Positions 35,538 to 46,415 of a stretch of 64,000 nucleotides of DNA are shown piece after piece (the first letter of the stretch is position 1; each line of letters opens with the position of its first letter). Under the pieces are notes generated by a model that saw only the letters and a list, made by a program, of their open reading frames with translations, had not been told where the DNA came from and made no database searches. The stretch is from positions 76,970,127 to 77,034,126 of the forward strand of contig JBANSL010000004.1 in assembly GCA_037127255.1 (NCBI GenBank), written 5' to 3'. Source of the DNA: Persicaria tinctoria. Taxonomy: Eukaryota > Streptophyta > Magnoliopsida > Caryophyllales > Polygonaceae. A program made the position numbers and the translations under genes.

Positions 35538-36167
35538 CTACAGGATAGGTATTCGCCAGTCTCCTAGGTTGGATATCCTGAAAACTCCTTTGTGGATCCC
35601 TCGAGCATGCTTTTGTTCAATTACCACACGATCGCTACACCAAAAGGGTAGTGTGGCTCCCATTCTGGCTAGTGTATCGACGCACTCATTCTGCTCGCGA
35701 GGGATGGATGAAATGGAACATTTTCCAAAGGCGGCAGTGAGTGTTTGTACGTGAGCTAAATTCTCAAGCAGCATCCCTGTCTTTGCTTTATACTCTCATT
35801 TGACTTGTAGAGCGACTACTTCTGAGTCCGTGAAAATTTGGACTTATTGTCGAGCCCCGTTTATCAGTGCTTTTTCGATTCCAGCGATCAAAGCTTCATA
35901 CTCTGCTTCGTTGTTGGTAGCTTCGAATAATAATTGAAAAGATAAATCAGTAATCTCTCCATTGAGGCTCGTGATGGTGACTCCTGCTCTACACCCTCCC
36001 GCTGAGACCGATTCGTCGACGTTGATAACCCAATCCTCTCCATCGCGATCCCGAGAATCTGCAAAAACGGCTTCGACAACAAAGTCGGCCAAGGCTTCGG
36101 CCAAATGGGACTTTCTAGGTTTGAAATGAATGTCAAATTTAGAGAGCTCTACCGCCCATTTGACCAT
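35538..36167 (-). pseudogene. Second (archaeal-type) RNase H, Tat clade
   Basis: WVINVDESVSAGG carries the first catalytic Asp, and TNNEAEYEALIAGI carries the Glu helix, in the frame 36167-35844. After a frame break, the frame at 35774-35538 continues with IPREQNECVDTLARMGA, the region of the last Asp. This extra domain sits downstream of the RT-linked RNase H and identifies the lineage. It is broken into two frames and is non-functional. Confidence 0.75.
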
Positions 36168-37072
36168 TCTTCCTGAAAAAGGATGGTGAATGGAGGATGT
36201 GATGGAGGGGTAGATCGGAGAGTACCTCGATGGAGTGAGCCCGGAAGTAAGGCCTCAATCGTCGTGCCACGAAAACTACCGATAGGGCCATCTTCTCTAT
36301 TGGGGTGTATCTGGATTCGGCTGGTTGCAAAACCCTGCTGACGAAATAGATAAGAAACTTGGATTCCCTAGTAAGCACCATGCTAATAATGGTTGATCCG
36401 ACAACGAGGTATAGCTGTAGAGCTTCATGTTCGCGTGGATAATGAAGAGTGGGTAGAGTTGCTAAGTATTCTTTCATACTTTCGAAAGCTTTATCCACGG
36501 TGGCGGTCCATTCGACCGGACCCTTCTTTTTCAGCTGCTCGAAAAAGGGTAGGGAGTGGTCAGCTAATCGCGAGCAGAACCTGCTCAAATAGTTGACATA
36601 CCCATTTAGTTTTTGGATGTCGTTCAATGTCTTGGGGAGAGCCATGTCGAGTATCGTTGAACTTTTGACGGATTCACATCTATACCGCGGTTACTTATCA
36701 AGAATCCTAGGAATTTTCCATAATCCACCCCAAAAACACACTTTTCTGGATTCAAGCAAACACGATTCCTCCTCAGAGTGTCGATTGTTTCCTGTAGATC
36801 CTTGCAGTGGCTTTCCTTTGTAAGGCTCTTAACCACGATGTCATCGACGTAGACTGCAATGTTTCTTCCAACTTGGGACACAAAAACTTTTTCAATCATT
36901 CGCTGAAAGGTGGCATCGGCATTCTTGAGTCCGAAAGGCATCACTTTATAGCAGAAAGTCCCCTGGTTGGTGATGAAGGTGGTGTTTCTTTCATCGCGTG
37001 GACTCATTTTGATCTAATTATAGCTTAAGTATGCATCGAGAAAACTTAGCGTGGTTTGTCCCACCGTGGTAT
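36139..37072 (-). pseudogene. Reverse transcriptase and RNase H, Tat-type (3' part)
   Basis: From the solo LTR leftwards: TTLSFLDAY with the first catalytic Asp, an in-frame TAG where SYNQIKM is usual, then MPFGLKNADATFQRMI, the active site YVDDIVVKS, and LGFLISNRGIDVNPSKV. The frame at 36645-36139 adds the connection domain and classical RNase H (LNGYVNYLSRF, YLVVGSTIISMVLTRE, YFVSRVLQPAESRYTPIEK). The two parts lie in different frames. It was the polymerase of the Tat element and is now inactive. Confidence 0.85.
37068..37072. repeat. Target-site duplication GGTAT (left)
   Basis: GGTAT occurs immediately left of the solo LTR at 37073 and again at 39278-39282. Confidence 0.9.
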
Positions 37073-39277
37073 TGTTGTGAGCTGAATCTGCCATGTTTTA
37101 CAGCAACTTTTATATCGATTTCTGTATACATTTCATGCATCTGGGCTTAGATAGTACAGAATCTATGTAGTTTATGTTTATTTACCAAATTATGGAATCT
37201 ACACCAGTTTCTGTTTAAATCGCAGATTTCGAGGCATTTTACAACAATTTTACAGAAAGTCAGAAAAGCTCGGAAATCAGCTACAGAAGTCCAAGGTCAA
37301 GGAATCAGCGGAACCAGTCAAGCCAATCTGAGAGTCAAGGCTACTCGATCTCGAGTAGACCTTACTCGAGCTCGACCACCATGTCCGAGCACCGCCTTGT
37401 CGAGCAAGCCTGCTCGAGAGACAGACCAACTCAGCTCCGGGCCCTACTCGATCTCGAGGACCACTAGTCGAGATCGACGAAGCCTCAGCGCCACGCCCGG
37501 GGTTGACGAGAAGAAAGAGCTGGTCGACAAGCCGAGGACGACCAGGCGGCACTCGCTGCCAGCGACTCGACTCGCTGCAGCGGATCGCTCGCTGCCGCGG
37601 AAAAAAACTCGCTGCCAGCTGGATTCACCAAGCCAGCGGAAGAGGCAACTCGCGGAAGCGGAAAGGGAGAACACCGCTCTAGTCGATCTCGAGGACCCTT
37701 TGTCAAGGTCGATGAGCCCCTGAGTCTAGATCATGCCTGTCGAGGAGAACTACCCGAGGAGACCTAGTCGATGACTCCACCCTACTCGAGGTCGACTAGG
37801 CGTGGTCGAGGTCGACAAGAGCCCAGGAAGCCATGACGAGCCACATCGAGCAGAAGCCACCAGAGGAGTCCAGCCGATGAGAACCTTACTCGAGGTCGAC
37901 GAGCCGTACTCGAGGTCGAGTAGACCACTTTCCAGAAGCTTCTCGACGAAGACCTGTCCGACTAGAATTGGGTTTCCTTGGGCACGAAGGAAGTCGATTC
38001 TATCCGATTCCATCAAGTTCTATCCAAGGAGACAAGATCTATCAACATCATGAAGACTTACCTATTTAGTTTTATCTTTTCCTAGTTGATTTATTTCCAT
38101 TATGCATTTATTTATCTTTTAGCAATTTAGATATAATTTTAGATATAGATAGATATCTTCTTTCCTAGAATAGCTAGGGAATGAAGGCTATAAATAAAGC
38201 CCATGGGGCTGGTTTTTCATTCATTCAATTTCAGAGCAAGACAAGTAGTTCCACATAGAGTTTAGGAGTTCTAAGGTTTTTAGGGTTTTGGCTTTCTGCG
38301 AAAGTTGATTGCCGAGATTGTAAAGACTTTTGAATATAGTTTTAATGCAAGTTTCTTTTCATCAATCAATGTCTGTTATTGCAATGAGGCGTGAGTAGTC
38401 CACCTACTTCTGGGGCTGGGGTGAGCCCGACGGTGGCCATGTGAGGCAATGCGATAAAGGTCAGATTTTTATGCGATTTGTCTTCTATCCATATGAGCAT
38501 GATTCTTTTGCGAGAGTTGAAGGTGATCCTTGTTTGTATTATTGAAGCGAAAGTGATCTTAATGCAACTTGGATTAATTATGTGAAAAAGGGTTAGTAAC
38601 AATTAGGGTTTATGCGAAAGCCTCTATATGCCTATTTGTTAATGACGAAAGTTATTTGATGGAAAGCATGATCTTTTATGCCTTTATATGTTACTTTGCA
38701 TGGTTATCGTTGTGGTGTTGAAACCCTGGCTTTGGAAGTCTTTTAGCATATTGAGTTTATTTTCTGTCAAGTTCTGAGTTTTGGTTCGAATTCTGCAGTT
38801 TATATTTTCTGTCTTTCTTATCGACATAGAGTAGTGCTTTGTCGAGATCGAGTAAGCTGTGGTCAATCTCGAGTAGGACTGGTCTAGGTCGAGTTGGTTT
38901 TCTGCTTTTCTTGTCGATTTTCACTTTCTGTTGTTCACTGTCTTGTTGATCTCGAGGAGCTGTTGTCGAGATCGAGTACGCCTTTGCTTTGCTTTTCATT
39001 GTTTTGCTTTGCTTTGCTTTATTTCTTGCTTTGTTCTTTGCTTTTGTTTTAGTTGCCCTGGCCGAGTTTATTTGTTTCTTTCCTTTCTGTGTTTCTGTCA
39101 TCTCTTCTGCTTTGCCTGTGAGATTTACAGCTACCTGAGAACCGCTGACGTGCTTCCTCGTGGATTCGATCCTGACTTCCCATTACTGCATTGGAGGAGT
39201 CTTGTATTTATTTGCGTGGGCCTGAATCTGGTTTGATATATCTGTTATATTTCATACTCGATTTCCTCCTCACAACA
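37073..39277 (+). mobile_element. Solo LTR, family X copy 3 (2205 bp)
   Basis: Starts TGTTGTGAGCTGAATCTGCC and ends TCCTCACAACA, flanked by GGTAT on both sides, with no internal region. It therefore arose by LTR-LTR recombination after insertion. It carries TCGAnnTCGA motifs in U3 (37335-37925) and R/U5 (38818-38970), the CGCTGCCGCGGA cluster at 37548-37620, and TATAAATA at 38189-38196. Confidence 0.95.
38189..38196 (+). promoter_or_regulatory. TATA box of solo LTR copy 3
   Basis: TATAAATA followed by AAGCCCATGGGG, as in copies 2 and 4. Confidence 0.7.
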
Positions 39278-39330
39278 GGTATCAACTAGTTCGTCGATAG
39301 ATGGTAAAGGGTAGTTGTCCTTCGTGATGA
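39278..39330 (-). pseudogene. N-terminal RT piece of the Tat element
   Basis: On minus this reads KDNYPLPSIDELVDT, the first RT motif. When the solo LTR and one GGTAT are set aside, it continues in frame into TVGQTTLSFLDAY at 37072. The LTR therefore landed inside the RT frame. Upstream coding sequence is missing. Confidence 0.8.
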
Positions 39331-40174
39331 TGCCATAGAAAATAGGTTGTGTATGTTAAACACGGGATATTGCGTCATAAATAGGTCACCCAACGCAAAA
39401 GGACGGTCGGGCACCCCAGCGCTAATGCATCGCGAACAAAGTACCCAACCAGACCCAGCGAACTAGGCTCAACACTCCCTTTATTCATTAGCCTTTATTT
39501 CCCTCGCGACTCAAAGCCAGTATAGGAAAGGTAACTCTCCTTTATACCTCGATTGGTTTCCGGTTGGCTTGTCAAGACCTAACAAGCAGCTCATTGGCTC
39601 AAGCACCTCGCCTTTAAGGGCTCCACGTGTGTTGCCTATGCCCCTACGTATGCGGGAATGCGTTACAAGTGTCCCATGTAGAACCATGGGGTTGCTCGCC
39701 AGCTGCTCGCTTGGTTCCCCTATAAATACCCCCCCTTCGATCACAGAAAAAGGATCCGATTCCGAAGATAGAAAAGAAATAAGAGCTCTGATTACCCCCC
39801 GGACTTAAAACCCCCGGAGTTGAGTTATAAAGATCCTCGGTCGGAGGAGAACGTTCCTAAAAGATAAACGACCTCGCAAAAACTTTCTTCGCAGGTGATG
39901 ATTGAACAATAACACATAATTTATCGCGAGTCAAACTCATAACCCCCCATCGCTTGGATAAATAATCTTGTAATCTAATCATCATCCTATTAAGCTAAAG
40001 CTCGCAGGTATTCTAAAAATATTATGTCGTCACAAGTGAGGTAATAAGTATAGGCAAAATCTTATGAACGTTGTCCAGTATAAACACATATACAAGCCAA
40101 CGTACTAACCAAAAACAGCAAAAATGATTGCACAAGACATGTCGCGGCTTACTCACTCGCTTCTAGAACAATTA
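39331..40174 (+). mobile_element. LTR-like promoter segment
   Basis: TATAAATA at 39721-39728 is followed by CCCCCCTTCGATCACAG and a GA-rich leader. Upstream there are short GC-rich blocks. It resembles U3-R of an LTR in plus orientation, but no boundaries, primer site or second copy are visible. No gene is seen in this stretch. Confidence 0.3.
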
Positions 40175-40543
40175 TCATAAAACGATTACTCCCCTTATAC
40201 TTAAAGATAATAAGAGACCCCCCCCAACGCGTAGACCGCTATCCACGGCAAAAGCACGCCACCCTTCGATGAGGATGCAACATCCCTGGCTATCTCGAAA
40301 CACCCTTACTTGAAACTCCCTCCCAGTAGGAGAGACCAAACACACGCGAGTCATTCCCCCGCGAGCATGTCGAACACCAAATAATTCGGGCAAAAGCTAC
40401 GAGCCACAAAACCAAAATATCAAACAAGAAAGGGGGCACATAAATTATAGACATACAATGAAGAAACCTACCAGATATTCTATCTTCTCTTCAGAATCAA
40501 TGGAACGGAAAAAGTCACGCCAACTAGGGGGAAGGGAGGTCAT
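40175..40543 (-). CDS. Small B3-domain gene 2 (REM-like), two exons
   Basis: Exon 1 is 40543-40472 (72 nt, MTSLPPSWRDFFRSIDSEEK through EYL) with donor GTAGGT. Exon 2 is 40396-40175, after an acceptor ending CTCGTAG, and ends at TGA. The joined product is 97 residues. LPELFGV, VCLVSPTGREFQVRVF, LIEGWRAFAVDSGLRVGG and LLLSL follow the B3 fold order seen in REM-type plant DNA-binding proteins. The C-terminal strand is short, so DNA binding is uncertain. Exon 1 has the same length and layout as the neighbour at 41344-41273, so the two are tandem paralogues about 800 bp apart. The genes sit in a transposon-rich segment and may be relics or captured copies. Confidence 0.6.
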
Positions 40544-40940
40544 TATTCTTCACCACAAGAATATTGCTAAATCAAATAGACCCCAAGGACAACTACCACA
40601 GCTTTAAAAGCAACTGATATTTATCGCTAAACCAAGCAAACAGGACAGTGTTGTCTTATCATCACTTATTTGACCGAACGCAGCGTTTTCAAAGCCAACT
40701 GCATGCCAGCCAATTGGCAAAAGTTGCAGAAACCAACAGTGAAATCAGAGCGTTATTATCACACTAGCAAGGGTCACATCCAAGTCAGAAAAGGACAAAA
40801 ACATAAAAATAGAGACCGAATCATTCAAAACATCGAAGATATTATATTCGGGATTACAAATACCAAAACACGCGATTAGAGACTGCTAACACCACGACAT
40901 AAAAATTAATATCCACCAAGTTTTCAAAACTACAAAAATT

Positions 40941-41344
40941 CTACTCATCTTCATCTGGAAGAACGAGGGTTTTGAAGTAGTTTCTCTCTACATAGTGAAA
41001 GAGCACCACCGATATTCCGACAGTAACCCCGCTGCTAGTCGCGAATCTATTCCAACCATCAGATAACCACCAACGGTTAGAGCAATCCTTGGAAACTTCA
41101 ACCCGGAAGATCTCGCCATTCGTAGAGACTAAACTCACATGGTCGGTTACAACATGACCATACATCCTCTCGAAAGCGTCAGGAAGAGGCTGTAGACAAA
41201 AACCAATTATCACCAAATAAGTGGCTTAACCACGATGAAAGACATAAATCACGAAGGATATGTACAACTTACAAGACGATGCATCCTCCTTTCTTCATCA
41301 ATCCAACAGAAAAAATCACACAGGCTGGAATTGGGGGACGACAT
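40941..41344 (-). CDS. Small B3-domain gene 1 (REM-like), two exons
   Basis: Exon 1 is 41344-41273 (72 nt, MSSPNSSLCDFFCWIDEERR through HRL) with donor GTAAGT. Exon 2 is 41189-40941, after an acceptor TTTGTCTACAG, and ends at TAG. The joined product is 106 residues in one uninterrupted frame. The body shows LPDAFERMYG, VSLVSTNGEIFRVEV, WWLSDGWNRFATSSGVTVG, VVLFHYVERNYFKTLVL, a complete B3 domain in the expected order. REM B3 proteins bind DNA in the nucleus. Most carry more than one B3 domain or extra regions, so a single-domain protein is minimal. Expression cannot be judged; intact frame and splice sites argue for recent function. Confidence 0.65.
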
Positions 41345-42077
41345 CGAAATACCAGAACGCCAATAAAAAAAGAAGAAGAGAGAAGAAGAGAAGAAGAAGC
41401 AGGAAGCAAACCACTAGTTACAAAGATTGCAGACACACCACTATATCCCCTTATACCCAGAAAAATGAATGCATGCCTTGGAAATCATCTAAAACATTTA
41501 TTGCGTACATTAAAACTAGACCAAAAATCCTCGAGAAAGATTTCCCAAGATACTCCGCATGCCCGGCACGTGACAGAGAATCCCAGTAGAAATAGGCCAA
41601 GTACACTAGCACTTTTTGAAACTTGAAAATACGTATTTATCGCAAAAATCAATTTTAAAAACCAGTCGCAAGCCACTATAAAAGTCCTTCTTACAACATA
41701 AGGCACCAACATTCTCACTCCCAGTCCTCCCGAGTAAAAAACACAAAATTGGAAGCAAATAACAACAATCAAGGCTCAAACGATCCCTTTATATTTGATA
41801 TTTATCTAGTAGGAGACGAATAGTACATACGCATGATATTACCTTACAAGTTCGGTCAACATTTCCAACCCCATGTTCCCGAGCAAATATTCCTATCCAC
41901 TCGCGTTGTCAAGGATTTCCCTGTCCACATCGAATGAGGGAGTGAATGGAGGGACTTTGTCGAATCACACGTGGATGGAGGGATTTCCCTGTCCACATCG
42001 AATGAGGCAGTGAATGGGTGGCACGTGGATGGAGGGACTTTGTCGAATCGCACGGACTGGAGCTGTAAGCAACAATA
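41345..42077. other. Non-coding stretch with a short direct repeat
   Basis: No supported gene. The block GGATTTCCCTGTCCACATCG with AATGAGG(G/C)AGTGAATGG follows at about 41911-41950 and again at 41979-42018. GTGGATGGAGGGACTTTGTC-like blocks lie between and after them. This is a local duplication of about 68 bp. Confidence 0.55.
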
Positions 42078-42200
42078 ATGTTCACCCACCTAGGAGAAGC
42101 AAGGTTTGAAGTCCACTTCTTCGATAAACAAGGCCGCTACATAGAAGATGAGCTCTACGATAGCGATTACGGCGGTCCAATAGCAAATGGTTTCCATTAG
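42078..42200 (+). CDS. Possible 40-residue ORF, unrecognised
   Basis: ATG at 42078 to TAG at 42200. The product begins MFTHLGEARFEVHFFDKQGR and continues with an acidic stretch (YIEDELYDSDYGG). Its composition looks protein-like, with balanced hydrophobic and acidic residues, unlike the surrounding repeat DNA. No promoter, homologue or neighbour supports it. It could be an exon or a chance frame. Confidence 0.25.
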   Translation: MFTHLGEARFEVHFFDKQGRYIEDELYDSDYGGPIANGFH

Positions 42201-42425
42201 CTCCTAGGATCATTTCGATGAGTGAAGTTCTTTAATATTGAGTTTCTTGAGAAGAGCTCGACTTATCAATAAAATTTCACTTATTTCAGATCCAATTTGC
42301 CGTCTATCTGTGTATAACAAAACAGAAAAATCCCAATATTTAAAAACTGATTGAAAAATAGAGTTTCCTTATTCGCGAGCCACAAAATGAGGACCTCCTA
42401 ACCCTTTCTCCCTCCACATCCAGCG
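42201..42425. other. Spacer, no gene seen
   Basis: AT-rich, without an open frame or recognised repeat, up to the minisatellite. Confidence 0.5.
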
Positions 42426-42700
42426 AAGCTGGAGATTGGATTATTAACAAGCTCGCGCTGGAGATCGAAATATTTCATCTAAGAAATCTCGCGCTGGAGG
42501 TTGGATTATTAACAAGTCTCGCGCTGGAGATCGAAATATTTCATCTAAGAAATCTCGCGCTGGAGATTGAAGTATTAACAAGTCTCGCGCTGGAGATCGA
42601 AATATTTTATCTAAGAATCTCGCGCTGGAGATTGAATTGTTAACAAATCTCGCGCTGGAGATTGAAGTATTAAGAAATCTTGCGTTAGGGATTGAATCAT
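42426..42700. repeat. Minisatellite with CTCGCGCTGGAGAT core
   Basis: About nine copies of (T/C)CTCGCGCTGGAGAT(C/T)G alternate between two tails: GAAATATTTCATCTAAGAAAT and a shorter GGATTATTAACAAG(T/C). This gives a composite period of about 63 bp, starting at about 42446. The open minus frame across it (42444-42743) merely reads the repeat as SSARF and SPARD motifs and is not a gene. Confidence 0.85.
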
Positions 42701-43260
42701 TCAGAACCCGCTTTAGTATGACAATAGAGCAACAAAATCTCACAAGAATGGGGATGCTTTGCCTAACGAAAAATGGTACGAAAAGATATACTCACATGTA
42801 GAGCGCTTCAGAGTATACCCTGTTATAATCCATCACGAAGAAGATTTGAACTCAGTCTATCATCTCGAATAAAAATTAGTATATTCATGAACCCTACTAT
42901 ATGTCATCTCGCGATTTATTCCATAAAACGATCAACGACAGGAGATGGATAAGGGTATCGCGAAATCATGTGGCAAATAAGAATAACAGGTCGGGATTCA
43001 GACATAAAACTCACAAGGAAAAATCAGCAAAAAAGGTCAATAAGAAAAACAAGCGATAATTAAAAACAAAAAACACGATAAATCCAAAGTTCGAAAAATA
43101 CTACAGAGAGGCGTCACTTATCATAAGTTCGAAATATTCACAGTCCCAAAATACGAGCAGACAAATCACAGTAGGGTACGAAATCTTGACATTTGGTAGA
43201 AATGCCTCCAAAAGCTTCCATGCGCGAAATAACTTCATCAAAAAGCAGAAAAGCAGTCAG
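42701..43260. other. AT-rich spacer, no gene seen
   Basis: I see no coding signal, RNA gene or repeat in this stretch. Confidence 0.45.
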
Positions 43261-43438
43261 TCACACATCGGTATGAGGATTGCCATCTCCACAAACAGGC
43301 TCAAAGGTATTACCACCTTCGGGAAGAGGATTGGCGAGTACAACATTATCAGTAGAAGCATCAAGGGGAAGAGACAACTCGCGTTGGGTATCCTTCAGTA
43401 TCATATCTTTATTCTCATAACTGGGAAGATACATCCTT

Positions 43439-43443
43439 ACCTC
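43439..43443. repeat. Target-site duplication ACCTC (left)
   Basis: ACCTC at 43439-43443 and again at 45333-45337 flanks the solo LTR. Confidence 0.85.
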
Positions 43444-44359
43444 TGTTGTAGGAGGAAATCGAGTTCAAAATATAAGAATATAAATCAAACCGGATTCAGG
43501 CCCATGCAAATAATTACAAGACCTCCTCCTGATGCAACAGTGGGAAGTCAGGATCGATCCTCGAGGAAGCGTGTCAGCGGATCCTAGGCAGCGGAGAAAT
43601 CTCACGTCGATTTCGACTCAGGGGGTTCACTCGATATTGACTAGTGGTAGTCGATACCGACCAAATCCAATCGATTTTGGGAAGCTTACAGAAGGTGGTC
43701 GATTTCGGCTTGGGGCAATCGATATCGATCTAGGTCAAGTCGATTTCGACCAGTTCTCCTTGATTTCGACCTGTTCTGCAGAGACACAAACAAGCAGCGA
43801 TCTTTCTTGATCGAGAGTCAGAAGTCGATATCGACCAGTGGGTGGTCAATATCGAGTAGTAATGCAGTAACGAAAATAAAGAACAAAGCTTCGCAGATCT
43901 CGGAATAAACTATGTATGAAAGAAAACTTCCAAGATCGGGGTTTGCAACAATGATAACCAAACATGCATAAGGCAAGATAAATAACGATAATCATGCAAT
44001 CACATCAAAGGATTAAGCTTTCGCCTTTTCCAACAATTAGACAACTCTTTCAAGAAACCCTAATTGTATCTACCAATTTTATGTTTATAATCCAAGTTGC
44101 TAACATGGATCTCTATTAAATAGGTAATAAACATATCAAAGGTAGTAGATGCTCATAGCATAACAAAGTTCGAATCTTTACCTCAAACACGCTTGGCTAT
44201 CGTCGGGCTCACCCCAACCCTAGAAGTAGGTGGACTACTCGCTCTTCATTGCAATCGCATACATCATTGATGGAAAAGAAACAACTTGCATTAATAAACT
44301 AAACAGAGTTTACAACCGATCGAAGCCAACTTGCTCTCGCTCCGTCACTCCTCTCGGCC

Positions 44360-44365
<6 letters not shown>

Positions 44366-44400
<35 letters not shown>
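44366..44400. repeat. (TC)n microsatellite in solo LTR
   Basis: A pure CT dinucleotide run of about 34 bp, just downstream (on minus) of the TATA box region of the solo LTR. Confidence 0.85.
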
Positions 44401-44402
<2 letters not shown>

Positions 44403-44455
44403 CACTACTTCTCCTCTCTAGCTTGGAATGAATGAAAAACTAGCCCCATGGGCTT

Positions 44456-44463
44456 TATTTATA
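44456..44463 (-). promoter_or_regulatory. TATA box of solo family Y LTR
   Basis: TATAAATA on minus, followed by AAGCCCATGGGGC, matching the family X promoters. Confidence 0.65.
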
Positions 44464-46090
44464 GGCTTCTAATCCTTGCTAATCAAGGAAGGAATATCTA
44501 TCATCTATCTAAATTTATCTTTCTAATTGGAAAGAAAATAAATCTAATTTAGTAAAGAAGATAAATCCTCGGGGTAATTAAATGTTCCACCCTTAGGATA
44601 AATAAAAAGATAAAATAGGTAAAATCTCTCAAGTCTTCATGTGTAAGGAATCTTCTCTCGAAAATATCTCCATTGGATTCAGGATAAAACTTTAAGTAAA
44701 ACCCGGAATCGACTTGATGACGTCACTGGATGTAGGTCGATATCGACCACGTCTGGTCAATATCGAGTTAGTTCTTCCGCCTTCAGCTCATCCACTCGAT
44801 CTCGGCTTCCTGGGGCAAAATCGACTTGCATGTTGGTCGATATCGACCACTATAAGTCGATATCGAGCTGTCCTTTTGTCTGCTGGTTGATTCTGGGATT
44901 TTCGACCAAGATTTGGTCGATATCGAGTTGGCTTGGTCGATATCACCAGTCTTCTCAGCATCTTGCTCTGTTCTATAAACGCACTTTCCTGAGTTCTCGT
45001 TCGTCGGATTGACGCATTTGAGCACGCGTTGGAAAGCTCTTTTCGAGGGCTATAACTCTCATGAAGACATCAGAACTTGACTCAGAATGATGAATGCTGA
45101 AAAATGGCCTTTTCTCCAGCTGCACCATCCTTAGCTTCTTCATGGATTTTCCTTTAAGCTCCAAAGTGCGTCCGATTTCTGTGAAATTAAACAGAAACTA
45201 GTGTAGACTCCATAATTTGGCAAATAAGCGTAAACTACATAGATTTTGTATTATTCTAACCCATATGTATGAAATGCATGCAGAAATCGATATAAAAGTC
45301 AATATAAAACATGGCACAAAACATAGACATCAACCTCATCGCTTAGATGAGCAAAGCGATTAATACTTTGAGCAATCCCACCTGCAACCCCGTCCATGAA
45401 TGCATCGGCAACCCTTTCTTGAAGAACATCTTCCCCATCCGTCTCAAGATAATTGCCAGGCCAATCCCGGCCAGCTTCCCCATCGGCAACCATTTTTGCC
45501 CAACATCACCGAGCATGAATTCACGAAGCATCTTTCAGGTAAGAGCAGCGCCCTCCCCAGAGAAAAAGCGTTCCAGTTGGTTCTTCACATTAGTGGACTC
45601 ATCACGAACACTCCCTAACTCATGCTCAAGATCTTGGAGCCGACCCTTCAAAAGCATAACCTCTGATTCATACCGGGCCACAGACTCTAGAACCCTCGCA
45701 AGATCGGTTCGAGATAGGTCTAACTCACCCCTCACCATTTCCACATCCTTCTGAGACTTAACTAAAGCACCATTAAGACGCACGAAAGTTGCTTCCTGAA
45801 GCTCGGCATTTTTCAACTTCTCCATTTTCGCCTTCATGGAGGTCATGATCGACCTCAATTCCCTCGCCTTATCACCATAGTGTCTCAAACGACCAGCCAT
45901 TTTGGACCATTGCAGGGCATCCTACAACAAACACAGGAAGGACAGTAAAAGCATGAGAAAAACAAAAGGCATTAGGAAAAAAGAATAGAAATATAAATCG
46001 CAAATCACGAAAATAGGAAGGGAGGTACCCAGCCTATGCTTTTCCGCCCATGTTCCACTAACTCTTCATCCGTCAGACGATGAAGATAAC

Positions 46091-46415
46091 TGTTATAGGA
46101 GGAAATCGAGTTTAAAATATAATAAAATAGATCAAACCAGATTCGTGCCCACGCAAATAATTACAAGACCTCCTCCTGATGTAGCAGCGGGAAGTCGGTA
46201 TCGATCCACGAGGAAGCATGTCAGCGGATCCTAGGCAGTTGTAAATCTCACAGACAGAAGTAATAGACAGAAAGAAAGACAGAAATAACAAATAAAAGCA
46301 GAAAAGAAAACGAAAGCACAGAACTACTCGATATCGAGCAACAGTCCTCGATACCAACTACATAAATCGACAACAGAGATGAAGACAAGCAGAAGAGACT
46401 AATTTCGAGTAAAAC
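46091..46415 (-). repeat. Family Y 3' LTR, left piece (U5 end)
   Basis: Begins TGTTATAGGAGGAAATCGAG, collinear with 60151 onward. It is interrupted after AAAAC by the nested family B solo LTR. Confidence 0.85.
46411..46415. repeat. Target-site duplication AAAAC
   Basis: AAAAC at 46411-46415 and at 54185-54189 flanks the outer family B LTR. Confidence 0.9.

Larger units (their letters stand above)
34945..39330 (-). mobile_element. Tat-type Ty3/Gypsy pol remnant
   Basis: Order on minus: RT start (39330-39278), solo family X LTR, RT and RNase H (37072-36139), a second archaeal-type RNase H (36167-35538), then integrase (35290-34945). The extra RNase H between RNase H and integrase is diagnostic of the Tat clade (Tat, Ogre, Retand). 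gag and protease are not found upstream; beyond 39330 the sequence is unrelated. Confidence 0.8.
43444..45332 (-). mobile_element. Solo LTR, family Y (1889 bp)
   Basis: Read on minus it starts TGATGTCTATGTTTTGTGCC (45332) and ends CCTACAACA (43444), with the 5-bp duplication ACCTC on both sides. It shares with the Y element the end CTCGATTTCCTCCTACAACA and the TCGATATCGA motifs (43620-43860, 44735-44945). TATAAATA is at 44463-44456 on minus. It has no internal region, so it is a recombination relic. Confidence 0.85.
43261..46090 (-). pseudogene. Coiled-coil protein gene, split by a solo LTR
   Basis: Exon pieces on minus: 46090-46029 (YLHRLTDEELVEHGRKSIGW, donor GTACCT); 45921-45333 after an acceptor TTGTTGTAG, with DALQWSKMAGRLRHYGDKAR and a long Glu/Lys/Arg/Leu coiled coil to about 45540; and 43443-43261 with YLPSYENKDMILKDT and NTFEPVCGDGNPHTDV, stop. 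Removing the LTR 43444-45332 joins INRFAHLSDEV to RMYLPSYENKD in frame. A frame change near 45.5 kb shows further decay or an unseen intron. Coiled-coil proteins of this type are often labelled putative gypsy-type transposase in plants; I cannot confirm that. The 5' end is lost to the family Y insertion at 46091. Confidence 0.55.

Noticed and set aside
41260..41626. Plus frames of 109 and 115 codons
   Set aside because: They run antisense to exon 1 and upstream DNA of B3 gene 1 and are Lys/Arg/Glu-rich low complexity.
42444..42743. 99-codon minus frame with SSARF repeats
   Set aside because: It is the translation of the minisatellite and has no non-repeat sequence.
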